From assembly GCA_013215145.1 (NCBI GenBank), contig JABSRP010000021.1, positions 91,663 to 155,662 on the forward strand: a DNA stretch of 64,000 nt, in the 5' to 3' direction. The stretch is from Pseudobacteriovorax sp. (GTDB lineage Bacteria > Bdellovibrionota_B > Oligoflexia > Oligoflexales > Oligoflexaceae). The notes under the pieces are model-generated. The model did not search any database. It was not told the DNA's origin and saw nothing but the letters and a program-made list of their open reading frames with translations. Both the position numbers and the translations under genes were made by a program. Positions 36,257 through 44,790 of this stretch are shown here, one piece after another (position 1 is the first letter of the stretch; every line of letters starts with the position of its first letter).

Positions 36257-37788
36257 ATCAAGCGCTAACTGGGAATAAAAAGATGACTTTTCTTTATATA
36301 GGTCTTTTAACTATTGCCTATACTTGGTTCTTGATTCCAACCTTTGATGATGGATTTTACCTCAATCAATTTATTAACATTTATGTGGGACGTAGCAATT
36401 TTAATGATTTTCTAGGAACATACATACATTTTCAAAAGCCTCATACTTACCTTCAGGCATTTATTTATAAAGCTTCAGGTTATTCTTTATTTGTACTAAA
36501 TCTCTTTCATAGTATGACGATTCTACTTTCAGTTTTGTTGACTTACAAGCTCTTACACCCTTTGGAGCCGAAACTAAGAGTTACAGGTTTAACCTTGATG
36601 TTTTACATGATTGTTTCACATTTTTGGGTTTCTACTACGAGACCAGAGTTGATAATTCTTCCACTCTGCTTAGCAGTCATTTTATCAATTAAGAACTTCG
36701 AGTCTTCTGGAGAACAAAAATATCTCAAATTTGGAATTGCGGCGGCATGCTTTTCGGTACCTATACATTATAACTGTACGATACCTTGTATTTTTATGAT
36801 TTTTTACCTTTGCAAGTATGCTTTGCAAAGAAAGCTAACATACGCGACTTATTTTTTTGGGATCTTCTGCTCAGCTATAGCTTTAAGCGTTTTAGTTTAT
36901 CCAGGTATTGAAAGTTTTATTCAATCATTTAAAGCATATGATGGGATAGGTGACCGGTGGAGTATGTTTTCTGGGGAAGTTGGGAGAGTCAAATGGTTTT
37001 TATCATACAGATATTATGTGCCATTATTCATAATCTTGTTGTGTGCTTTGCCTTTGAGAATAGAAAAAATTAAGTTAGTTTTAAGCGAGATCCCTAGGTT
37101 TATTTTTACCTATACTTTAATTACATTTTTCTGTTTCGTATTTCTACCTACCTCTAAATGGCCAGTGTACTGCATTTACTTATTAATACCCTTTGTTTAT
37201 GCTTTTGTAGTTGTCCTGAGACATTCCGAAACTTTGTTGATTAAACTTCCTATTGTCTCGGCAATTATTTTGGGAGTCTCCTTCTTTTCAATGAGAAAGG
37301 AGCATCTACTTTTCGAGTCACTTTATATCGTGTTGTGTTTGATGCCAATTTTTCTCGTATTTATCCAAAAGTTGGATGTAGACAAGAAGATTCTTTACCC
37401 GTTGATGAGTATGAGTGCTTTTCTGACTTTAAACCTATATAGTGACTGGGATGTGTTCCGAAAAGCAGAGAAGATCATGCTTGATACCAATAAAATAGTC
37501 AGTCATTTATCTCTTTCATTTATTGACTATAGGAGAATGAATTCTAATCCAAATGTACCTTTGCATGATGCTATGATGAAAATCTATAAGAAGCAGCAAA
37601 CAGTAACTGTAATTGATTCGAGCGCTGCTATCAGGTCGATCCAAAAATCTGATACTTGGTGTAAAGTTAGTGATAGCCAGATTCAGTCTTTTTCCCCCAG
37701 ATTTTCTACAAAATCTCCACTTAATGACTTATGGGTTGCAAACTTCACACTATGTCAAAATTTGAGCAAGAGGAGTTTGGTCAAATGA
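36253..37788 (+). CDS. GT-C-type membrane glycosyltransferase candidate
   Basis: About 511 residues with ten or more helices. The first periplasmic loop has PTFDDGFYLNQF, an acidic pair after helix 1 as in GT-C enzymes, and TTRPELIILPLCLA follows helix 4. A C-terminal soluble tail of about 90 residues. The ATG at 36253 has AAGG eight bases upstream; an ATG six bases earlier is also possible. Overlaps the GtrB-like gene by four bases (ATGA), forming a gtr-like trio with the small protein before it. Confidence 0.6.
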   Translation: MNQALTGNKKMTFLYIGLLTIAYTWFLIPTFDDGFYLNQFINIYVGRSNFNDFLGTYIHFQKPHTYLQAFIYKASGYSLFVLNLFHSMTILLSVLLTYKLLHPLEPKLRVTGLTLMFYMIVSHFWVSTTRPELIILPLCLAVILSIKNFESSGEQKYLKFGIAAACFSVPIHYNCTIPCIFMIFYLCKYALQRKLTYATYFFGIFCSAIALSVLVYPGIESFIQSFKAYDGIGDRWSMFSGEVGRVKWFLSYRYYVPLFIILLCALPLRIEKIKLVLSEIPRFIFTYTLITFFCFVFLPTSKWPVYCIYLLIPFVYAFVVVLRHSETLLIKLPIVSAIILGVSFFSMRKEHLLFESLYIVLCLMPIFLVFIQKLDVDKKILYPLMSMSAFLTLNLYSDWDVFRKAEKIMLDTNKIVSHLSLSFIDYRRMNSNPNVPLHDAMMKIYKKQQTVTVIDSSAAIRSIQKSDTWCKVSDSQIQSFSPRFSTKSPLNDLWVANFTLCQNLSKRSLVK

Positions 37789-38762
37789 AGTTTAAGCGAA
37801 GGCAGCTCAATATAATCACTCCTGTTTTCAATGATTGGGAATCACTAAAGGCCTTAATTCAAGACCTAAACGAGCAAGGCGAGCTTCTATCATATTATAA
37901 AATAAAATTAATCATTATGAATGATGGGTCGACAGATAGTTTTCCTGTCATAAATAGAGACTTCTTAGGCCGAATAGATGAAAGTGTGGTTGCAAATCTA
38001 CGTTATAATATGGGTCATCAAAAAGCAATTTCCTTGGGTTTGAAGATTTCCGCAAAGGATACTACTGCTGAATTTCATGCTGTAATGGATGGAGATGGAG
38101 AAGATAGACCGAGTGATTTGTTTCGGCTTGTGGAGGGCGCGAGAAAGCACTCTAAGGTAACAGTTGCAGAGCGTAAAAAAAGAAAAGAGTCAAATTTTTT
38201 TCAGTTAAGTTATAAGCTTTATAAGGTTTTTTTTAAGATTGTAATTGGTAAGAGTATAAATTTTGGCAACTACTGCGTTATTCCTGCAGTTCATGTTGAT
38301 TGTATTGCCAGTTCTATAGATTCTTGGAATCACTTGGCTGCGTCTCTAGTCAAGTCTCCAATTGATTTACTAAAAATACCACTTGATCGTGGGGATAGAT
38401 ATTTTGGTAGTTCTAAACTAAATTTTGTTGGGTTGGCTCTGCATGGTTTTAGTGCAATTTCTGTATTTGCCGATATAGCATTTGTCCGAATGATAATTTT
38501 TTCCTTGATTTTAGCATCGTTTAGTATTGGTACAATGATTATTGTGGTCGGCATTCGTGTTTTTACGGATCATGCAATACCGGGGTGGGCAACCTATAGT
38601 CTTGGGTTTTCTGTTTCAATCTTTATCCAAGCTATTTTTATCGCGTTAGTAACGTTGTTTCTATACCTAAATTCACGATCTCAAGGTCTGCTATTAGCTG
38701 AAATGAATACAACTTTGGAGCCTTATATAAGAGATTATATTAAATTGAAGGAGGCTATTTAG
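37785..38762 (+). CDS. Polyprenyl-phosphate glycosyltransferase, GtrB-like
   Basis: 325 residues from the ATG with GAGGAG nine bases upstream. GT2 domain with NIITPVFNDW, IMNDGSTDSF, and AVMDGDGEDRPSDL near residue 98, followed by two C-terminal membrane helices (about 230-262 and 275-300). It would charge undecaprenyl phosphate with a sugar for the adjacent GT-C enzyme. A second GtrB-like enzyme of the locus is at 27.4-28.4 kb. Confidence 0.85.
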   Translation: MKFKRRQLNIITPVFNDWESLKALIQDLNEQGELLSYYKIKLIIMNDGSTDSFPVINRDFLGRIDESVVANLRYNMGHQKAISLGLKISAKDTTAEFHAVMDGDGEDRPSDLFRLVEGARKHSKVTVAERKKRKESNFFQLSYKLYKVFFKIVIGKSINFGNYCVIPAVHVDCIASSIDSWNHLAASLVKSPIDLLKIPLDRGDRYFGSSKLNFVGLALHGFSAISVFADIAFVRMIIFSLILASFSIGTMIIVVGIRVFTDHAIPGWATYSLGFSVSIFIQAIFIALVTLFLYLNSRSQGLLLAEMNTTLEPYIRDYIKLKEAI

Positions 38763-39473
38763 TTGGAGAAACTAAAGTATATTGGGGATGAGCTAACCCT
38801 ATTTAAACAGGCCCACAATTGGAAAAAGTATTTTTCTGAACAAATTTCTAAATATATATCTGGCGATGTTTTAGAAGTTGGTGCAGGAATTGGCACAACT
38901 ACTGCTGTGCTTTTAAATCCACAGAAAGTTCAAAGTTGGTTATGCTTAGAGCCCGATTCTGAATTGGCCGCCAAGATACCAAATCACCTTTCACGAGAGC
39001 AAGCTACTTTATGTACGACCAAAGTGGGGACAATATCTTCTTTAAATTGTGAAGGTAAATATGACACGATTATTTATATAGATGTGTTGGAACATATAGA
39101 AAATCATAGTGTTGAATTGACCAAAGCCCAGCAAAGACTTAAGAATGGCGGGCTTTTAATAGTATTAGTTCCGGCGTATCAGTTTTTATATTCAGAATTT
39201 GATCGTCAAGTGGGTCATTTTAGAAGGTACAGTAGAAGAACAATTCAAACTATAATGCCGGAGGAGTTTAGGCGAAAAGACATAGGTTACCTTGACTCCA
39301 TAGGTCTTTTTGCAAGTCTGATGAATAAGTTTGTATTAAAACAAGACCTTCCAACTTCCGACCAAATTGCACTTTGGGATAAAGTTTTTGTTCCGTTATC
39401 GAAATATATTGTAGATAAATTGCTATTTAATAAGTTGGGTAAAAGTTTGTATGTGGTTTGGGAGAAAGTTTAG
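38763..39473 (+). CDS. SAM-dependent methyltransferase (class I)
   Basis: 236 residues. VLEVGAGIGTTTAV near residue 36, DTIIYIDVLEHIENH near 99 and GGLLIVLVPAYQFLYSEFDRQVGHFRRY near 130 are the expected motifs; the last pattern is frequent in methyltransferases of polysaccharide loci. The TTG start has AAGGAGG eight bases upstream and directly follows the GtrB-like stop. Last gene of the operon; no terminator hairpin is visible in the 85 bases before the convergent neuB-like gene. Confidence 0.85.
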   Translation: MEKLKYIGDELTLFKQAHNWKKYFSEQISKYISGDVLEVGAGIGTTTAVLLNPQKVQSWLCLEPDSELAAKIPNHLSREQATLCTTKVGTISSLNCEGKYDTIIYIDVLEHIENHSVELTKAQQRLKNGGLLIVLVPAYQFLYSEFDRQVGHFRRYSRRTIQTIMPEEFRRKDIGYLDSIGLFASLMNKFVLKQDLPTSDQIALWDKVFVPLSKYIVDKLLFNKLGKSLYVVWEKV

Positions 39474-39558
39474 GCAAACAGGTCCTAGAGTCAAAACCTT
39501 CGAATCTGGGTTGAGGGGTTTCTAAATTGTTGGATACATCGAACCACCCTGTGGATCG

Positions 39559-40563
39559 CTACTCGAATAGATTTCTTGAAAGTCTCTGTAAAGGCTTTAA
39601 ATTCGACTTAGCTTTTTTGCCCACAATCTTATAAAAATCTCTCGCATCCATACCATTATTCGGTCTCAGAGTCGTAAGGTCATCTTCAGTGACGATCTGA
39701 CCTGCTTTGATTTCCACCTTGGGATATACTGCGCGCCTAAATGATTGAATATTCTCTGAGTCAATTTCTGAAATCGTTGGAGCTTTCTGTTTACTGCCCA
39801 TCAGAGCGTGAATCGTCTCAATATTCTGTCTTAAGGTTAAAATCTCATCGCGAGTGAATGAGACTTTATGATCCCGAAACTCTTTTCCCTTTCTAGAATC
39901 TGTAAAGTGAAGCTCGAGTATTCGTGCACCTAACGTAACGGCAACCTCAGCAGCAAGCTGGCCGGTCGTGTGATCAGAATAACCTACGGGCAAGTTGTAA
40001 CGCTTTTTGAGGCTAGGAATTACTGCCAAGTTTGCTTCATTGTCAGGGCAAGGATAAGATGTCGTACACTGCAAAATAGCAAGCTTTTGCTGCTCGATAT
40101 AGTTGGGGTCGATGTCTTTTATAAATGCGACTAAGTCATCTATTTCCTCAAACGTTGCTAGTCCAGTTGAAATTATCATGGGCTTACTCAGATCGACTGT
40201 TTTTTTGATGACGTTATAGGCCGTCAGATCTCCAGAGCCAATTTTATAGATGGGAATGTACTTATCGATGTAAGAAATCGCATCAATATTCCATACCGAT
40301 GCCATAAAGTCGATACCTGCAGAATTGCAGATCTCAGCAAGCTCAATGTATTGCTCCGGCGACAGCTGGAATCGCTTAAAATGCCGATGCCTATCAGGAC
40401 TCTCCAGTTTATTGACTAAGGAATCGTTGGTATATATTTGGTATTTAACGGCGTCAGCACCAGATTCTATTGCTAGATTTGTTAGTTTCTTGGCATAGGC
40501 GAAGTTTCCTTCATGATTTCCGCCTATTTCTGCTATGATGTATACTTTGTCTTCTGAGAACAT
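39559..40563 (-). CDS. N-acetylneuraminate synthase family protein (NeuB/SpsE), stand-alone
   Basis: 334 residues. It condenses phosphoenolpyruvate with a hexosamine-derived aldose to form a nonulosonic acid. IIAEIGGNHEGN at the start, DAVKYQIY, YKIGSGDLTAYN, STGLATFEEIDD and VGYSDHTTG are the conserved active-site blocks. The last 60 residues are a SAF (antifreeze-like) domain. GGGAG six bases before the ATG. It is the second NeuB of the operon; the first is fused to a cytidylyltransferase. Confidence 0.94.
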   Translation of the reverse strand: MFSEDKVYIIAEIGGNHEGNFAYAKKLTNLAIESGADAVKYQIYTNDSLVNKLESPDRHRHFKRFQLSPEQYIELAEICNSAGIDFMASVWNIDAISYIDKYIPIYKIGSGDLTAYNVIKKTVDLSKPMIISTGLATFEEIDDLVAFIKDIDPNYIEQQKLAILQCTTSYPCPDNEANLAVIPSLKKRYNLPVGYSDHTTGQLAAEVAVTLGARILELHFTDSRKGKEFRDHKVSFTRDEILTLRQNIETIHALMGSKQKAPTISEIDSENIQSFRRAVYPKVEIKAGQIVTEDDLTTLRPNNGMDARDFYKIVGKKAKSNLKPLQRLSRNLFE

Positions 40564-40573
40564 GGGTATCTCC

Positions 40574-41542
40574 CTAATGGTTAGCTAAGTACCATTTGAT
40601 CGTGTTTGCTAAGCCAGATTCGAAGTCTATTTCAGGCTGCCAACCAAGGTCTTTTAACAGTGTGGCGTCCACGAGTTTGCGCGGAGTTCCGTCAGGTTTG
40701 CTTCTATCAAATTCTAGTGTTCCGTTGAATTCTGTCGATTTTGCAATTAGCTTTCCTAAATTCATTATTGAGTATTCTTGACCAGATCCTAAATTGATAT
40801 GGCAGTCAAGTTGCCTAGCTGCATCAGTACCAAAGTCTGTATTCAATGTCACATTATCCAATAGATGAAGGACCGCCGCTGCACAGTCATCCACATGTAA
40901 GAACTCTCTCTTTGGAGTACCACTGCCCCAAAGGCTTACCGATTTAGCGCCATTCGCCTTTGCTTCAAGGAATTTTCGGATCAATGCAGGTAGTACGTGG
41001 GACGTTTTAAGATCGAAATTATCCCCTGGCCCATAAAGATTGGTCGGCATAACTGAGAAAAAATTCTTCCCATATTGATGACGAATTGACGAGATTAGTT
41101 CAACTCCCGCTAGCTTTGCTATAGCATAGGGGCGATTGGTTAACTCAAGCTTACCAGTATGAAGATATGACTCTTTGATAGGCTGTGGACAGTTTTTTGG
41201 GTATATACAAGTGCTACCCAGAAAAACTAAGTCTTGGACATCGAATTCATGAGCTGCCATTATTACATTGTTTTGGATACTTAAATTTTGAGTGATGAAT
41301 TCGGTGCGGTATTCATTATTAGCGACAATACCCCCAACCTTCGCTGCTGCTAGGATAACCTGGCTTGGTCGTTCTGTTTCAAAGAATTTGAAAACCTGAT
41401 CTTTATCACAGAGATCTAGTTCGTCTCTCGACCTTGTTATAGTGTTTCTGCTTTCTTGTTGATTAGCCAGTCGCAACAAGGCGCTGCCTACCATTCCGTT
41501 GTGACCAGCAATAAAGAGTCTTTCTTTGTTTGGACTGCTCAT
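40574..41542 (-). CDS. GDP-L-fucose synthase-like epimerase/reductase
   Basis: About 322 residues from the ATG with AGGAAG seven bases upstream. Extended SDR: FIAGHNGMVGSAL, AAAKVGGI, LGSTCIYPKN (catalytic Ser/Cys region), the YAIAK catalytic Tyr-Lys pair near residue 140 and MPTNLYGPGDNFD match the Fcl/WcaG enzymes that convert GDP-4-keto-6-deoxymannose to GDP-fucose. GDP-mannose dehydratase (gmd) is not in the window, so the substrate may differ or gmd lies elsewhere. Confidence 0.88.
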   Translation of the reverse strand: MSSPNKERLFIAGHNGMVGSALLRLANQQESRNTITRSRDELDLCDKDQVFKFFETERPSQVILAAAKVGGIVANNEYRTEFITQNLSIQNNVIMAAHEFDVQDLVFLGSTCIYPKNCPQPIKESYLHTGKLELTNRPYAIAKLAGVELISSIRHQYGKNFFSVMPTNLYGPGDNFDLKTSHVLPALIRKFLEAKANGAKSVSLWGSGTPKREFLHVDDCAAAVLHLLDNVTLNTDFGTDAARQLDCHINLGSGQEYSIMNLGKLIAKSTEFNGTLEFDRSKPDGTPRKLVDATLLKDLGWQPEIDFESGLANTIKWYLANH

Positions 41543-41558
41543 TGACGTCTTCCTGCTT

Positions 41559-43010
41559 CTAAGGTGACTCACTAATGCTCTCTTTTGCGCGCTTTAATCG
41601 TTTCGCTGACTGCAAGCTATGTGGTCTCGAATGACTTCCAGGTTCAAATACCTCTTCAGCGATCAAACTAGCCATCTTCCAATCCCATTCGCTTCCAATC
41701 TCTAAAGAAGACTGCTGATCAAGGACGACATGACCGACTTTTTCTCCAAAGTAGCTTTCAAAACGTCCGAGATTTCCTTCTTTTACTACGCTTAAACCAC
41801 CGACAGCTTTGTATAGTTCCTCCCGTTCTAATCTGAGTAACCCTTGTTTGCTGTTAATAGGCGTCAGGCCAGCACCTCGATGCTTGTAAAGGAGTTTGTC
41901 CTCAGGACGAACTCCTAGGACTGAGTCAACTTCAAAAAAATCCATGACTCTAACGGCATCGTCAATGTATCGTGACCGTCGGAAGGGGTTTTCAGCATAC
42001 AGGATAGCAAGGATATCAGGTTTCTGCCAAGTTTGTTCTAATTGTGCCACTGCATTCTTAATGGTTTCATCAATTAGAGTATTAGGTGCGGCGAGGTCTT
42101 TACTTCTATCTATTATGATCACCTCCTGACCGTATTTAAATGCTAGATATTCTTGGATCCTGTGATCTGGTGTTGATACCGCAACCTTATCTATAGTTTC
42201 TGCATTAAGTGCCTGATTGACAACCCAGTCGATAAGTGGAGTGCCGTTGATCTTCCTAAGAACAAAAGGAGTTTCCCTTTCCATGCCTCTTACAGGAATG
42301 ATCGCTGCAATTTTACGGTGGGCTGGCGGCTTTTTACTATTTTTTTTGAGGATTTTTGAGCGCGTGCTATGAATTTTTTCTTCATTTTTACTTAGGCTCG
42401 TCGGGTGCTGACGATAGTAAAATAGTGGAAGATTTATGTTTTTAACATCATATCTCTTTACTGAGCGTATCCAAAGATCAAAGCCGTCTTGGCACTTATA
42501 GGATTCATCATAGCCACCGATTTCCTCCAACAGCTTCTTGCGTATCATAGTGCAGGCGCCGTGTGCTGGTTGGTCCTTAAGTTTGACAGCGTCGAAGTCA
42601 TGCCTTTTTTGAATACCTAAGATAGATTCGTCGGTTCCTATCAAATAGTAATCCGGAAAAACTAGACCAGTTTCAGGGCTTCTATCTAAAGTTGAAGACA
42701 GTATTGCTAAAGCATGACTATCCAGGTAATCGTCTGCATCTAAGCGCATAATATACTCGCCTGACGAAGCTCGTATGGCGATATTATTGGTGATATTGAG
42801 GCCATTATTTTTTTGAAAAATAGCCGTCACCTTCGGGTGATCCAAGTGTTTTTCGATAATCTCTTTTGAGTTATCAGTAGATCCATCGTCAATAATAATA
42901 AGTTCGAAGTCTTGCATCGTCTGACTTAAGACACTTAGAATAGATTTCTCAATAAACTCTTGGTAGTTGTGGTTTGCAATGTAGACCGTAACTTTAGGAG
43001 AATTTGCCAA
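41559..43010 (-). CDS. Fusion: GT2 glycosyltransferase + CMP-sugar (NeuA-like) cytidylyltransferase
   Basis: 483 residues in two parts. Residues 1-220 are GT2 (TVYIANHNYQEFIE, IIDDGSTDNSKE, RLDADDYLDS, and the acceptor block GGYDESYKCQDGFDLW). Residues about 232-460 resemble CMP-nonulosonate synthetases: KIAAIIPVRGMERETPFVLR, KINGTPLIDWVV, STPDHRIQEYL, ILYAENPFRRSRYIDDAV and the closing LEIGSEWDWKMAS. The glycine-lysine loop is altered from the usual RGGSKG. The protein could activate and transfer a sugar. TTG start with GAGG upstream, four bases after the previous gene. Confidence 0.85.
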   Translation of the reverse strand: MANSPKVTVYIANHNYQEFIEKSILSVLSQTMQDFELIIIDDGSTDNSKEIIEKHLDHPKVTAIFQKNNGLNITNNIAIRASSGEYIMRLDADDYLDSHALAILSSTLDRSPETGLVFPDYYLIGTDESILGIQKRHDFDAVKLKDQPAHGACTMIRKKLLEEIGGYDESYKCQDGFDLWIRSVKRYDVKNINLPLFYYRQHPTSLSKNEEKIHSTRSKILKKNSKKPPAHRKIAAIIPVRGMERETPFVLRKINGTPLIDWVVNQALNAETIDKVAVSTPDHRIQEYLAFKYGQEVIIIDRSKDLAAPNTLIDETIKNAVAQLEQTWQKPDILAILYAENPFRRSRYIDDAVRVMDFFEVDSVLGVRPEDKLLYKHRGAGLTPINSKQGLLRLEREELYKAVGGLSVVKEGNLGRFESYFGEKVGHVVLDQQSSLEIGSEWDWKMASLIAEEVFEPGSHSRPHSLQSAKRLKRAKESISESP

Positions 43011-43014
43011 GGTA

Positions 43015-44790
43015 TTAACCTCTACCTACTAGATTTTGCCATTGAATTCTTGTATTTACGATGGATCTGTCAACCCTTTGTTTTACTTGACGGTTGTGTT
43101 CTAACTGCTGAGGATTCCTACTGAAGAATTCTATAATGTCCTCATAACGATAACTATGAAGTTTATTTTCTTGGTCCATTTTAACCAAGAACGACTTTAT
43201 AACTTCAAAGTCCTCTTTGGTATCGAGGGTGAGACGCCAGTTTTTACAATGTTCTTTTTTGACAGGATTTGACGAGCAACGAATCTGTTCCTGGTTATCA
43301 GTTACATACCAAGTCAAATACTCAGTGCCGGAGCGATCTTCTGCAAGGTCGTGTATGTTTTTTAACAGCTCGTAATCAAAGACTTCAACTTCTGTTCCTG
43401 AGGGGAGACCTTTTGAATCGGTGTACTGTGCGTTGGTCGCAAGGTGATGCTCAATGGCTCGATCGAGATAGTTTGGATCGATAAGGATATCGTCACCGGT
43501 AATTCGGATGACTAAGTCTGTGTTTTCCTCCCCTATGGCACCATGCATGCGACCAAGTACATCTTCTACTGGTCCGCGATATGCCATAATACCTTCTTTA
43601 ACACCAAGGTCATAAATCTTCCGATCTTCAGGCTCCAGTGTTGTACATAGTACGATTTGATCAACTAGTTTGCTTTGCTTAACTCGTCCGATTAGATGAC
43701 TTAGGGTTGGTTTTCCGGCTATTTCCAAAAAGGCTTTTTCTGGTAACCTTGATGAGGCACTCCGTGCAACAATCATAGCCCAAACTTTTTGTCGAACCAT
43801 AGTTCGTAAAATCTGCTGGTTTTCCGAAATATCATGCATAGCTGTATGCTGATCAAGCTGAACAAAATCTATTGCTGAGGGGAGCTCTGTAGGAGTTCGC
43901 TTCATAACCATGTTTGCACTGTTTAGGGTCTCTCCTCTTTTGATGGGTCGACTTGCTACCCAATGCTTTTGCACTTGGCTTCTGTATTTCTTAGCGCTAC
44001 CGTTCAAGCTGTGAAGTCCGGTCCCTATGGTGCTTTTGTATTCATCTATCGACTCAGAAAGTCTCTTAAAGTCTTGAGGTGTAACCGAGGAATAGTAGTC
44101 AACTCCTTTGGCTTCCCGATTAAGGGTTATATGCTTCTCGATGATGGTGGCACCAACTCCTAGAGCAACTAATGGAAGCTTGATGGCCCAATCTGAATCG
44201 CCTGCTACATGATCCATAAAGCCAATATCAGCTCTATCACTATAGATTGTTATGAGGTCTCTTAACTTAGCAAGATCTGTATCCTCTAGCTGGGTAGGAT
44301 ATGTTTGAAAACCGAAAAACAGACTTGGGCGCTGCAGAGAATGTTTAAGCACTAGAGCGAGAGCCTCTGCTATTTCCTTTTCCGTGCTGCCTCCCACGGA
44401 AAGGATTATTTTTTTATCCGATTTTGCAGCCGCTTCAATAAGCGGGATATTGGTCAAATCAGAGGAATGGATCTTGATGCCGGCAATTCTAGACTTTTTT
44501 GCAATGTCCAGGGTTTCAAAACCAAATATGTCAGCATAGACGTTAGTTTTCTCACAAAACTTACTTAGTAGCATATCCCATTGTTCGAGAGAAAAGGCCT
44601 GACCCTTAAAGTGTTGGTATCGGTGATGATTAGGGGTTAGTAACTCATCAGCTAGGTACATTTGGAACTTAATAGCATCGGCGCCCGCCTCTATAGCAGC
44701 CTCAGCTAATTCTATCGCTCCCTCAAGACTCCCTTGATGAGCATTAGCTAGCTCAGCAATTAGCTCTAAATCGTTTGAGTTTGGTTTCAT
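43015..44790 (-). CDS. Fusion: NeuB-like nonulosonate synthase + SAF domain + SpsF-type cytidylyltransferase
   Basis: 591 residues. Residues 10-275 are a NeuB barrel (LIAELANAHQGS, ADAIKFQMY, IKIHSSDLTN, GFMDHVAGDS, IEKHITLNREAKGVDY). About 280-335 is a SAF domain (WVASRPIKRGETLN). From about 340 an SpsF-like cytidylyltransferase follows (MIVARSASSRLPEKAF, GPVEDVLGRMHGA, RITGDDILIDP, RLTLDTKEDFEVI). SpsE and SpsF are separate proteins in Bacillus spore-coat glycan synthesis, so this is a natural bifunctional version. The ATG lies in the stop of the radical SAM gene (ATGA). Confidence 0.9.
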   Translation of the reverse strand: MKPNSNDLELIAELANAHQGSLEGAIELAEAAIEAGADAIKFQMYLADELLTPNHHRYQHFKGQAFSLEQWDMLLSKFCEKTNVYADIFGFETLDIAKKSRIAGIKIHSSDLTNIPLIEAAAKSDKKIILSVGGSTEKEIAEALALVLKHSLQRPSLFFGFQTYPTQLEDTDLAKLRDLITIYSDRADIGFMDHVAGDSDWAIKLPLVALGVGATIIEKHITLNREAKGVDYYSSVTPQDFKRLSESIDEYKSTIGTGLHSLNGSAKKYRSQVQKHWVASRPIKRGETLNSANMVMKRTPTELPSAIDFVQLDQHTAMHDISENQQILRTMVRQKVWAMIVARSASSRLPEKAFLEIAGKPTLSHLIGRVKQSKLVDQIVLCTTLEPEDRKIYDLGVKEGIMAYRGPVEDVLGRMHGAIGEENTDLVIRITGDDILIDPNYLDRAIEHHLATNAQYTDSKGLPSGTEVEVFDYELLKNIHDLAEDRSGTEYLTWYVTDNQEQIRCSSNPVKKEHCKNWRLTLDTKEDFEVIKSFLVKMDQENKLHSYRYEDIIEFFSRNPQQLEHNRQVKQRVDRSIVNTRIQWQNLVGRG

